A stretch of DNA of 7,344 nt from an uncultured Collinsella sp. (GCA_902492935.1 CABUNJ010000044.1:1-7344), one strand, 5' to 3'. Counted from the first letter of the stretch, positions 1 through 7,076 are shown. The notes: generated by a model not told the origin, from the letters alone. A program made the numbers and translations.

Positions 1-12
1 GCTTGAACTGAG

Positions 13-44
13 AAGGGGGAGGCCACGCGGCCTCCCCCTTTTTT
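13..44 (+). terminator. Intrinsic terminator of the gene upstream of the window
   Basis: A perfect 12-bp G+C-rich stem (arms 13-24 and 29-40) closes a 4-base ACGC loop and runs directly into six T residues at 39-44. This is a classic rho-independent terminator reading on the + strand. The other strand lacks a good U tract, so it is probably not bidirectional. It ends the transcript of an unseen upstream gene and separates it from the acpS operon, which therefore needs its own promoter. Confidence 0.93.
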
Positions 45-58
45 GCGTTTACGGGCTT

Positions 59-88
59 TTGTCTCACATAGTAGCTGTGTTTTATAAC
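59..88 (+). promoter_or_regulatory. Second, weaker candidate promoter upstream of acpS
   Basis: TTGTCT at 59-64 and TATAAC at 83-88 with an 18-base spacer form another possible -35/-10 pair just after the upstream terminator. It could act in tandem with the pair at 95-124, or either one alone may be real. No transcription start can be fixed from the sequence. Confidence 0.25.
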
Positions 89-94
89 CCTCGT

Positions 95-124
95 TTGTCG
101 CATCTTCTGCGAACGGGCTACAAT
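95..124 (+). promoter_or_regulatory. Candidate sigma-70-type promoter of the acpS operon
   Basis: TTGTCG at 95-100 (4 of 6 matches to TTGACA) and TACAAT at 119-124 (5 of 6 matches to TATAAT) are separated by 18 bases. The -10 element lies 29 bases upstream of the acpS start, which would give a short leader containing the Shine-Dalgarno site. A promoter is needed here because a strong terminator lies just upstream. The spacer holds a 5-bp inverted repeat (98-102 and 108-112). The call is by eye only. Confidence 0.45.
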
Positions 125-143
125 AACTTAGTCTGTGCGATAT

Positions 144-150
144 GGAGGTG
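144..150 (+). promoter_or_regulatory. Shine-Dalgarno site that fixes the acpS start
   Basis: GGAGGTG at 144-150 is a near-perfect anti-16S complement placed five bases (counted from GGAGG) before the ATG at 154. An in-frame ATG at 142 overlaps this site and has no ribosome binding site of its own, so 154 is the better start. Confidence 0.8.
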
Positions 151-153
151 AAC

Positions 154-693
154 ATGGCTGAAGCTGGTATCGGCGTTGATATCGTCGAGATTTCCCGCAT
201 GAAATCAATTCTTGAAAAGACGCCGTCGTTTGCTCGGCGTGTGTTTACCGAAGAAGAGCGTGCGTATTGCGATGCATCATCGCGTCCCGCTGCTCACTAT
301 GCGAGCCGCTTTGCTTCGCGCGAGGCGGTACTTAAAGCTCTCGGCACGGGTTTTAGTCAAGGCGTGGGTCGCAAGGATGTTTCGGTTTCGCGTGATAAAC
401 TCGGCAAACCGAAGGCGCTGCTTTCGGGCCGTGCTCTCGAGATCGCTCAAGAACTGGGTGTTGTTGAGGTCGCTCTTTCCATTACGCTTACAGGAGACTT
501 GGCCGTTGCGAATGCCATCGCGATTACCGAAGATGCTCGGCCTAAGCCAAAAGAGGAAAAGGTGAGCACCAAGAAACGCGTAGCGCAGACATTTAAAGAG
601 GCTCGCTCTGTTTTAGATGAGCTTGAGCAGCTGCAGAATTCAGCATTGACGGAGCACCTGGGCGATGCTTCGCAAGATACGCTAGGAGCATAG
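154..693 (+). CDS. acpS: Holo-[acyl-carrier-protein] synthase with C-terminal extension
   Basis: AcpS transfers 4'-phosphopantetheine from coenzyme A to the serine of apo-ACP, switching on the carrier for fatty acid synthesis in the cytoplasm. The protein of 179 residues opens with the family motif GIGVDIVEI, whose Asp9 is the expected Mg2+ ligand. The second motif, RFASREAVLKALGTG (52-66), supplies Glu57 (metal) and Lys61. The last core strand and helix (about 106-124) resemble the E. coli form, without the His seen in many homologues. The catalytic core ends near residue 125, the usual family length. Residues 126-179 are extra: a Lys/Glu/Pro-rich stretch followed by a probable charged helix (about 140-165), of unknown role. 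The start at 154 is chosen for its strong Shine-Dalgarno site; an ATG at 142 would add four residues. It is the first gene of the operon and its stop codon directly abuts the nnr start. Confidence 0.95.
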   Translation: MAEAGIGVDIVEISRMKSILEKTPSFARRVFTEEERAYCDASSRPAAHYASRFASREAVLKALGTGFSQGVGRKDVSVSRDKLGKPKALLSGRALEIAQELGVVEVALSITLTGDLAVANAIAITEDARPKPKEEKVSTKKRVAQTFKEARSVLDELEQLQNSALTEHLGDASQDTLGA

Positions 694-2310
694 ATGAAAC
701 CGGTTTTGAGTACCGAAGAAGTCGTTCGTCTCGAGGATATCATCGAACGCGAAGGGACTTCGAAGGCCGAGCTTATGGAGCTAGCGGGTGAGTTTGCCGC
801 CAACGAGGTCTTGAAGCTCAATCCCGATCGGGTTCTCGTTCTGGTCGGTTTTGGTAATAATGGCGGCGACGGTTGGGTTGCCGCCGATATCCTGAGCCAT
901 AAGGGTGTGGATGTGGATATCGTTTCTCCGGTTGAGCCGGATGAGATTCCTGCTGCTCTGGCACGTCATGTTGCTCGTCGTACTGCCGGCCGCGATGTGC
1001 ACGTTTGCGTCGGCCCCTCGCGTGACGAACTCGAGGTTTTGATCGATAAGGCCGATGTTGTTGTCGATGCCATTTTTGGTACCGGTTTCCACGGAAATCT
1101 GCGTGCGCCGTTCTCCATCTGGATTCCTACGGTCAATGAATGCGCCGATTGTGTCGTATCCATTGATGTTCCCTCGGGCCTGAATGCCGAGACGGGCGTT
1201 GTTGATGACGACTGCATTCGTGCCGAGCATACGGTGACGATGATTGCGCCCAAGATTGGTCTGTATAGCGCTGATGGTCCTGAGTATGCTGGCGATTTGA
1301 TCTGCGGCAATCTTTACGACCGTCTTGACGAGGTCATCGATGATGTCGACCACGCCGCCGAGATTGTCGAGCCCGGTGACTTAGTTGATTACTTTGCCCC
1401 ACTACCTACGAATATCGATAAGTATTCCCGTGGCTCTGTGCTTATTGTCGCCGGATCTGCGCAATATCCTGGTGCTGCCATTATGGCGGCCAAGTCTGCA
1501 GCTCGCGCGGGTGCTGGTTACGTGGCAGTCGCGGCTCCTGACGCCTGCGCCAATCTTATTCGCATGGCACTTCCTTCGATTCCCGTCTTTGCTATTCCGT
1601 CTGATTCCCGCGGCTCCTTTGGCGCCGCTGCGCGCATGACTGTGTGCGAGATTGCAAAGAAGTACAGCTGTGTACTGTGCGGTCCCGGTATGACGACATC
1701 TGCCGGCGCTATGCAGGTGGTTTCGGGCTTGCTCGAGCTTGATGTGCCGCTTATCTTGGACGCCGATGCACTCAACTGCCTTGCTAAGATTGCCATTGAC
1801 GGTATTGATAGTAATCCCGAGATGTATCGTCGCGAGCAGCCGTTGGTTATGACGCCGCACTATCGTGAACTTTCGCGTCTGGTTGCCGGTGACGAGGTGA
1901 ACGACCTTGGTACTGCGATTGCAGCCGCGCAGAAGGTTGTCTGGGCTGCAGGCTCTGACAATCTGGTGGTCATTGCCAAGGGGCCGACGACGGCTATCTG
2001 TGGCGTTGAGCGTGTGCTGCTGCCGCTCTCGGGTCCGGCTTCTCTGGCAACTGCCGGTTCGGGTGATGTCCTCGCGGGTATTTTGGCCGGCACGCTTGCC
2101 ACCATGCGCGACGAGATGGATCGTTGGGAGTTGCTGTATTCGTACGCCGTCGCACTTCACAGCTACGCCGGTTTTGCCGCGGCGACGGAGTATGGTGAGA
2201 AGAGCGTCATCGCGACCGATCTTATCGACTTGATCGGTCCGGCCATGGAACTGGCGGCAAAGGATGCGCTCGAAGATCTGGGAATCATGGACGAAGGGTC
2301 GGATGACTAA
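694..2310 (+). CDS. nnr: Bifunctional NAD(P)HX epimerase / ADP-dependent NAD(P)HX dehydratase
   Basis: Nnr repairs hydrated NADH and NADPH. The N-terminal YjeF_N domain interconverts the R and S epimers, and the C-terminal ribokinase-like domain dehydrates S-NAD(P)HX, using ADP in bacteria. In the 538-residue protein the epimerase half spans about 1-220. It shows NNGGDG at 55-60, DAIFGTG at 125-131 and SIDVPSGL at 156-163. The dehydratase half spans about 240-520. It shows a glycine/alanine-rich segment near 253-277, DADALN at 356-361, TPH at 387-389 and the GSGD motif at 455-458, whose Asp458 is the expected catalytic base. The usual HPGE signature reads HYRE here. The length fits the two-domain family. 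The ATG at 694 directly follows the acpS stop and has AGGAG at 684-688, five bases away, so translation is probably coupled. Both halves look intact. Confidence 0.96.
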   Translation: MKPVLSTEEVVRLEDIIEREGTSKAELMELAGEFAANEVLKLNPDRVLVLVGFGNNGGDGWVAADILSHKGVDVDIVSPVEPDEIPAALARHVARRTAGRDVHVCVGPSRDELEVLIDKADVVVDAIFGTGFHGNLRAPFSIWIPTVNECADCVVSIDVPSGLNAETGVVDDDCIRAEHTVTMIAPKIGLYSADGPEYAGDLICGNLYDRLDEVIDDVDHAAEIVEPGDLVDYFAPLPTNIDKYSRGSVLIVAGSAQYPGAAIMAAKSAARAGAGYVAVAAPDACANLIRMALPSIPVFAIPSDSRGSFGAAARMTVCEIAKKYSCVLCGPGMTTSAGAMQVVSGLLELDVPLILDADALNCLAKIAIDGIDSNPEMYRREQPLVMTPHYRELSRLVAGDEVNDLGTAIAAAQKVVWAAGSDNLVVIAKGPTTAICGVERVLLPLSGPASLATAGSGDVLAGILAGTLATMRDEMDRWELLYSYAVALHSYAGFAAATEYGEKSVIATDLIDLIGPAMELAAKDALEDLGIMDEGSDD

Positions 2311-2312
2311 TC

Positions 2313-3458
2313 ATGAATAAAGCCGATTTGACGCGCTGGTCCTGGGTCGAGATCGACCGCGGGGCGCTCCGTCGCAACACGAGGGCCTATAAGAACTTGC
2401 TGAATCCACGTCAGCGCCTGTGCTGCGTGGTCAAGGCCGATGCTTATGGCCATGGAGCTGTTGAGTGCGCCAAGATCATGTATTCGGCCGGTGCCGACAT
2501 GTTTGCCGTGGCGACGGTTAACGAGGGCGTTGAGCTCCGACAGGGCGGGATTACGAAACCCATCCTCATCCTAAGCGAGCCGCCTATCGAGGCCATTCCG
2601 ACGTTGCTCGAGTTTGATATCATGCCTTCGGTCTATACGTCTGACTTTGCTCTTGCGTATGGCGAATGTGCCGTCGCGGCGGGCAAAGTGGGCAAGTATC
2701 ATCTCGCCATCGAGACGGGCATGAATCGTATCGGCGTTCACTACACGCAGGTGCTCGACTTTGTCCGCGGTATAAATTTCCATCGCGGTATTCAGTGCGA
2801 CGGCGTATTTACGCACTTCGCCACGGCCGATGAACCTTCGGGCTGGGACTACAAGCTGCAGTGTCAGCGCTTTACCGAGGCCGTTCAGGCCATTAAGGAT
2901 GCGGGTTTTGAGTGCGGTATCGTGCACTGCGCCAACACGCCGTCCTCGATGCTCGACCCCTCGATGCATTTTGATATGATCCGCGCCGGCGTTGGCTTGT
3001 ATGGCATGCAGCCGTGCGAGCTGAGTGGCCGCGTGATGCAGCTAGATCCCGTTATGAGCGTCCATGCGCGTGTGACGCGCGTGGCGCACCCTGCGATGGG
3101 TGAGGGCGTGGGCTACGGTTTTACCTACCGCGTACCGCGTACGCGCGTTCAGATCTGCACGCTGCCGATCGGTTATGCCGATGGCCTATCGCGTACGCTT
3201 TCCAATCGTATGGATGTGCTGTATCGCGGCGAGCGCGTGCATCAGGTTGGCAATATCTGCATGGACCAGTTTATGGTCGCCATTCAGTCCAACCCGGCAC
3301 ACGAGATTCCCGAGGCCGAGTATGGTGACGAGATGATCATTGTCGGCCGCGATGGCGATGCCGAGATCACTATGGACGAGATGGCCCGACTGCGCGGAAC
3401 GATTAACTACGAGGTCGCCTGCGGCTTTGGCATGCGTCTCGACAAGGTCTACGTGTAG
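2313..3458 (+). CDS. alr: Alanine racemase
   Basis: Alr is the PLP-dependent, dimeric enzyme that converts L-alanine to D-alanine for peptidoglycan precursors. The 381-residue length is typical. The N-terminal TIM barrel (about 8-235) carries the PLP lysine Lys41 in VVKADAYGHG, and ETGMNRIG at 134-141 with Arg139, the expected partner of the cofactor phenolate region. The C-terminal beta domain (about 245-378) carries the second catalytic base Tyr268 in GYGFTY, the PIGYADG motif at 285-291 and ICMDQ at 315-319. One oddity is that the position equivalent to the carbamylated Lys129 of the Geobacillus enzyme aligns with Ala132 (sequence HLAIETG). The start lies two bases after the nnr stop. Its Shine-Dalgarno match is weak (GGA at 2301-2303), which suggests reinitiation by ribosomes finishing nnr. 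Confidence 0.97.
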   Translation: MNKADLTRWSWVEIDRGALRRNTRAYKNLLNPRQRLCCVVKADAYGHGAVECAKIMYSAGADMFAVATVNEGVELRQGGITKPILILSEPPIEAIPTLLEFDIMPSVYTSDFALAYGECAVAAGKVGKYHLAIETGMNRIGVHYTQVLDFVRGINFHRGIQCDGVFTHFATADEPSGWDYKLQCQRFTEAVQAIKDAGFECGIVHCANTPSSMLDPSMHFDMIRAGVGLYGMQPCELSGRVMQLDPVMSVHARVTRVAHPAMGEGVGYGFTYRVPRTRVQICTLPIGYADGLSRTLSNRMDVLYRGERVHQVGNICMDQFMVAIQSNPAHEIPEAEYGDEMIIVGRDGDAEITMDEMARLRGTINYEVACGFGMRLDKVYV

Positions 3459-3466
3459 GAGCCGCT

Positions 3467-4087
3467 ATGGGCGTCATGCACATCCCCGGCCATACCCATC
3501 AGGCACCACGTGAGGTCGCACTCGAGGAAATTGAGGCCGTTCTGGGCGATTGTCACCTCTGCCAGCTCTACCAGTCGCGTCACAATATCGTGTTTGGCGT
3601 GGGAAACCCCCGCGCTCGCGTGATGTTTATTGGTGAGGCGCCGGGCCGCAATGAGGATTTGCAGGGCGAGCCTTTTGTGGGGGCGGCAGGCGAGGACCTC
3701 AACGGCATTTTGTCGCTGGCGGGGCTCAAACGCGAAGACGTCTACATTGCCAACGTGCTTAAGTGCCGCCCGCCGGGAAACCGCAATCCGCGTCCCGAGG
3801 AAGTGCTGGCTTGCTCGCCGTTTTTGCGTGAGCAGATTCGAAGCATCTGGCCTGATATTATCGTGACGCTCGGCAACCCCGCGACGCACTTTGTGCTTAA
3901 GACCGAGATTGGCATTACTAAGCTGCGCGGCAGGTTCCACCAGATGGGGCATTTTGTAGTAATGCCCACTTTTCATCCGGCAGCAGCGTTGCGCAATCCG
4001 GCGTGGCAGGAGCTGCTGGAGGAAGACTTTAAGATGCTGGGCGATTATCTGGAGCGACATCCCGCACCAGAGGACGCCTCGGAATAA
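3467..4087 (+). CDS. udg: Family 4 uracil-DNA glycosylase (iron-sulfur type)
   Basis: This enzyme excises uracil from DNA, the first step of base excision repair after cytosine deamination or dUTP misincorporation. The 206-residue protein shows the family 4 signature GEAPGRNEDLQGEPFVG at 56-72, NVLKCRPPGNRNP at 96-108 and the HPAA motif beginning at His170. Four cysteines, Cys29, Cys32, Cys100 and Cys116, fit the C-x2-C ... C-x15-C pattern that binds a 4Fe-4S cluster. The start at 3467 has AGGAG at 3457-3461, overlapping the alr stop with five bases of spacing. The gene ends in two in-frame TAA codons (4085-4090). It is functionally unrelated to its neighbours and sits inside an otherwise standard acpS-nnr-alr-tsaE block. 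Family 5 enzymes are related, but the motifs fit family 4 better. Confidence 0.93.
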   Translation: MGVMHIPGHTHQAPREVALEEIEAVLGDCHLCQLYQSRHNIVFGVGNPRARVMFIGEAPGRNEDLQGEPFVGAAGEDLNGILSLAGLKREDVYIANVLKCRPPGNRNPRPEEVLACSPFLREQIRSIWPDIIVTLGNPATHFVLKTEIGITKLRGRFHQMGHFVVMPTFHPAAALRNPAWQELLEEDFKMLGDYLERHPAPEDASE

Positions 4088-4099
4088 TAAGGAGCATAT

Positions 4100-4606
4100 A
4101 TGTCCCTGGAGCGCCTGGGGGTAGGTACTTACAAAACGACTTGCGCTGCCGATACGGAGTACTTTGGCGAGCTAATTGCACCGTGCCTTGAGGACGGCGA
4201 TGTGCTCATCCTGACCGGTGGCCTGGGAGTGGGCAAAACTCACTTTACCAAGGGCGTCTCGCGCGGGCTGGGCGATGGGCATATGGTTACGAGTCCTACG
4301 TTTGCGCTCATGGCCGTTCACGATCAAGGTCGTATTCCGCTGTTTCACTTTGATCTATACCGCCTGGAGCATGCCTACGAGCTCGAGGATACGGGCATTT
4401 TCGATGTGCTGGGCTATGAGGGTGCTTGCCTGCTGGAATGGGGCGAACAATTCCAGGACGAGCTGACGGATGAGTATCTTTCGGTGACGCTCAAGCGTGA
4501 TGAGGGCGACAGCGATGTGCGAACGATAACACTTGAGGCGCACGGTGACCGCGCAATGGAGCTTTCCCATTTGATTGATAAGGCTGTACAAGATGAGCTT
4601 GCATAA
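4100..4606 (+). CDS. tsaE: tRNA threonylcarbamoyladenosine biosynthesis ATPase TsaE
   Basis: TsaE is the small P-loop ATPase that binds the TsaB-TsaD complex and lets it turn over during t6A37 formation in tRNAs that read ANN codons. The 168-residue protein carries a Walker A motif GGLGVGKTH at 40-48 with Lys46 and Thr47. It also shows SPTFAL at 65-70, the family motif FHFDLYRL at 82-89 with Asp85, and LLEWGEQF at 111-118. The usual GDLGAGKTT reads GGLGVGKTH here. The length fits the family, with a slightly extended C-terminus of about 20 residues. An AAGGAG site at 4089-4094 lies five bases before the ATG. The last 14 bases overlap the start of the TsaB-RimI-TsaD gene, which encodes its partners. 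Confidence 0.95.
   Translation: MSLERLGVGTYKTTCAADTEYFGELIAPCLEDGDVLILTGGLGVGKTHFTKGVSRGLGDGHMVTSPTFALMAVHDQGRIPLFHFDLYRLEHAYELEDTGIFDVLGYEGACLLEWGEQFQDELTDEYLSVTLKRDEGDSDVRTITLEAHGDRAMELSHLIDKAVQDELA
4580..4583 (+). promoter_or_regulatory. Weak Shine-Dalgarno deciding the start of the fusion gene
   Basis: AAGG at 4580-4583 lies nine bases before the ATG at 4593, inside the end of tsaE. An alternative in-frame TTG at 4575 would add six residues but lies upstream of this site and has no clear one of its own. With the 14-base overlap, coupling to tsaE translation is likely. Confidence 0.5.
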
Positions 4607-6977
4607 CGACAACGCGCTGGTGGTGGCGCTCGATACTTCGACCGACATGCTTGCCTGCGCGGCAAGCTGGATTGATGGGCAGACGGGCGAGACGAAGCTC
4701 GTGAGTGGCGACCACATGTGTCGCCGTCACGCCAACGTTGAGCTCGTGAATACCGTTGATGGCGTGCTGGCTCAAACCGGTCTGGATCGCAGCGATGTTG
4801 GTTGCTACGTGGTCGGCCGCGGTCCGGGGTCGTTTACGGGTGTGCGCATCGGCATCTCCACTGCCAAGGGCCTCGCACGTGGTGCCAATGTTCCGCTGCT
4901 GGGCGTGTCGACGCTCGACGCTTGCGCTTGGACGGCGTGGAAGGCTGGCGTGCGCGGCAAGCTTGGTATCTTGGCCGATGCTATGCGCGGTGAGGTATAT
5001 CCGGCGCTGTATATGCTGGTCGATGAGGGCCCCGAGCGTCAATTTGAGCGCGAACACGTGGTCAAGGCCGCCGTGGCGCTCGATGAGTGGCGCCGAGCAG
5101 CGGACTGGGACCAGGTTCAGCTGACCGGTGACGGTCTCGTGCGCTATGGCAAGCTGCTGGGTGAGGACGAGACCGCCCGCTGCGTGGAGTGCGACCTGTG
5201 GTGGCCTTCGGGCGAGGGCTTGCTGCTCGCGCACGCTGCGGGTGACGGCGATCCGGCCCGCGTCCTGCCGATTTACACACGCCTTTCGGATGCCGAGGAA
5301 AACGAGCGCAAGCGTCTTGGTCTTGCCGAGAGTGCGCAGAGCGAAATTACGGGCGTTGCCGATGAGCTCGCCGGTCGTCATCTGCAGTTCCGTCCCATGG
5401 GCGCGGCGGATGCCGAGGGCGCGAGCGCGCTGGAGGCTGCCTGCTTTGAAGGTGCCGGACACGAGGCGTGGACGCCGGGCATGTTCCTGTCCGAACTGGG
5501 CGAGGACGTCGCTGCGCCGCGTAGTTGGTGGGTAGCACACGACGACGGCAAGCTGCTGGGCCTTGCCGGCGGTATGGTCGTGGACGGTGATGTGCAGATT
5601 CTGGATGTCGCCGTCGACCCGGCACATCGCCGTGAGGGCATTGCCCGCAAGCTGCTGTCGCATGTGAGCTATGATGCCCAGATGCTCGGCTGCACCACGG
5701 CTTCGCTCGAGGTCGAGGACGGCAACGAGGGAGCGATCGCGCTTTATAACGCTCTGGGCTTTACCGAGGCAGGACGGCGCCGCGGCTACTATGGTGCCGG
5801 CAAGGATGCCATCGTCATGACGGCCCCGCTGCCCCTCGTGCTTCCGGTCGACAATGCTTCGCCCGAGCCGACGGCGGCAGAGCAGCGCGTATGGCCGCTG
5901 CCTGCGCCCGGGCGCTCCGAGGGGGAGCGTGCCGAAATTGAACGCCGCCGCCTAGTGCTCGCTATCGAGAGTTCCTGCGACGAGACGGCCGTGGCGATTA
6001 TCGATGCGGATGGCAATATGCTGGCCAACCAGGTGTCGACACAGATTGATTTCCATGCCCGCTTTGGCGGCGTGGTGCCCGAGATCGCCTCGCGCAAACA
6101 CGTTGAGGTGATTGTGAGTGTCGTGGATGCGGCGCTCGAGGATGCCGCAGCATCGCTTGGCCTTGAGGGTGGAGCCATTGTTCCCAGCGAGCTTGCCGCC
6201 GTGGGCGTGACACAGGGTCCGGGCCTGGTGGGCGCGCTCGTGGTTGGCGTCGCCTTTGCCAAGGGCTTTGCCTACGCTGCCGGCAAGCCGCTCGTGTGCG
6301 TCAATCATCTTGAGGGTCATCTGTTTGCCAACCTGCTGGCGCAACCCGACCTCAAACCGCCGTTTATCTTCACGCTTGTCTCGGGTGGGCACACCATGCT
6401 CGTGCACGTGAAGGCGTGGGGCGACTACGAGGTGCTCGGTGAGACGCTCGACGACGCTGTGGGCGAGGCCTTCGACAAGGTAGCCAAGGCGTTGGGTCTG
6501 GGCTATCCCGGTGGCCCCATCATTTCCAAGCTGGCCGAGACGGGCAACCCCAAGGCGATCGATTTCCCCCGTGCGCTTAACAGCAGAGGAGACTATCGCT
6601 TCTCGCTTTCGGGCCTTAAAACCGCTGTGACGCTCTACATTGAACAGGAGACCAAAGCCGGCCGAACGATTCACCTGCCCGACCTGGCGGCTTCGTTCGA
6701 GGCGGCAGTCTTTGACGTGCAGTACAAGAAGGCCAAGAACGCGCTGCATGCCACCGGATGCAAGGAATACTGCATCGGTGGCGGCGTCTCGGCCAACCCG
6801 CATCTGCGCGAGATGATGATCAAGAAGCTTGGGCGTCAGGGTATTCGCGTGACGGTGCCGCCCTTGTCTGCCTGTACCGATAACGCAGCCATGATCGCGG
6901 AGGTCGCCCGCCGTAAATTCGACCGAGGTGAAATCTCGCCGTTCGACGTCGACGCCGATCCAAACATGACGCTGTAG
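4593..6977 (+). CDS. tsaD: TsaB-RimI-TsaD triple fusion: t6A37 synthesis plus ribosomal protein S18 acetyltransferase
   Basis: One uninterrupted 794-residue frame joins three proteins that are separate in most bacteria. TsaB (about 8-235) has ALDTST at 12-17, GRGPGSFTGVRIG at 75-87 and PIYTR near its end; it is the non-catalytic partner of TsaD. A charged linker (236-262) leads to a GNAT domain like RimI (263-411). This has the acetyl-CoA segment RREGIA at 346-351, and Glu373 and Tyr385 at the positions of the E. coli RimI catalytic pair; the usual LEVR reads LEVE. A Pro/Glu-rich linker (412-452) leads to TsaD (453-794). TsaD shows ESSCDETA at 459-466, metal ligands His572 and His576 in NHLEGH, SGGHT at 597-601, GEAFDKVAKALGLGYPGGP at 624-642, GGGVSAN at 729-735 and Asp763 in CTDNAA. 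All three look functional. TsaD transfers the threonylcarbamoyl group to A37, and RimI should acetylate the S18 N-terminus. The ATG at 4593 overlaps tsaE. A terminator follows at 7040-7076. Confidence 0.95.
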   Translation: MSLHNDNALVVALDTSTDMLACAASWIDGQTGETKLVSGDHMCRRHANVELVNTVDGVLAQTGLDRSDVGCYVVGRGPGSFTGVRIGISTAKGLARGANVPLLGVSTLDACAWTAWKAGVRGKLGILADAMRGEVYPALYMLVDEGPERQFEREHVVKAAVALDEWRRAADWDQVQLTGDGLVRYGKLLGEDETARCVECDLWWPSGEGLLLAHAAGDGDPARVLPIYTRLSDAEENERKRLGLAESAQSEITGVADELAGRHLQFRPMGAADAEGASALEAACFEGAGHEAWTPGMFLSELGEDVAAPRSWWVAHDDGKLLGLAGGMVVDGDVQILDVAVDPAHRREGIARKLLSHVSYDAQMLGCTTASLEVEDGNEGAIALYNALGFTEAGRRRGYYGAGKDAIVMTAPLPLVLPVDNASPEPTAAEQRVWPLPAPGRSEGERAEIERRRLVLAIESSCDETAVAIIDADGNMLANQVSTQIDFHARFGGVVPEIASRKHVEVIVSVVDAALEDAAASLGLEGGAIVPSELAAVGVTQGPGLVGALVVGVAFAKGFAYAAGKPLVCVNHLEGHLFANLLAQPDLKPPFIFTLVSGGHTMLVHVKAWGDYEVLGETLDDAVGEAFDKVAKALGLGYPGGPIISKLAETGNPKAIDFPRALNSRGDYRFSLSGLKTAVTLYIEQETKAGRTIHLPDLAASFEAAVFDVQYKKAKNALHATGCKEYCIGGGVSANPHLREMMIKKLGRQGIRVTVPPLSACTDNAAMIAEVARRKFDRGEISPFDVDADPNMTL

Positions 6978-6989
6978 CTGGTACGGCGC

Positions 6990-7022
6990 GGTCCCCGGAC
7001 GGAGGGGCCGGATATAAGGTTT
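6990..7022 (+). repeat. Left arm of a perfect 33-bp inverted repeat (REP-like)
   Basis: Bases 6990-7022 are the exact reverse complement of 7092-7124, with a 69-base spacer. The match stops at 6989/7125 and at 7023/7091. The arm itself folds: GG, a bulged T, then CCCC at 6993-6996 pairs with GGGGCC at 7004-7009 around a 7-base loop, followed by a non-palindromic tail. An imperfect palindrome with a bulge in inverted pairs is the layout of REP/BIME elements. It begins 13 bases after the fusion gene stop. Confidence 0.9.
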
Positions 7023-7039
7023 CCTGCTCTACAGTCCTG

Positions 7040-7076
7040 CGCAAGACGAAGGCCACATTAAGTGGCCTTCTTTGCG
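7040..7076 (+). terminator. Intrinsic terminator of the acpS-to-tsaD operon
   Basis: A perfect 9-bp stem (7048-7056 with 7062-7070) closes an ATTAA loop and is followed by TTT at 7071-7073. Five more pairs (7040-7044 with 7072-7076) can extend the base across a small internal loop. The U tract is short, so termination may be incomplete. It lies wholly inside the spacer of the 33-bp inverted repeat, so the two structures can form together. Confidence 0.75.

Noticed and set aside
142..153. ATG at 142 as the acpS start.
   Set aside because: It overlaps the Shine-Dalgarno sequence that serves the ATG at 154, and it adds four residues not expected before the conserved GIGVDIVEI start.
475..525. 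AcpS lacks the His often found in the SxSH-type motif near the C-terminus of the core.
   Set aside because: The E. coli enzyme also lacks it (VTLAD in that region), and the sequence here resembles that form, so it is not evidence of inactivation.
1661..1676. A 6-bp inverted repeat (AGTACA...TGTACT) with a 4-base loop.
   Set aside because: It lies inside nnr coding sequence, is short, and has no U tract or regulatory context; chance is sufficient.
4491..5663. A 390-codon open frame on the - strand opposite tsaE and the TsaB-RimI part of the fusion.
   Set aside because: Long antisense frames are common in G+C-rich genes. The translation is rich in His and Arg, has no domain I recognise, and the + strand has clear family motifs throughout.
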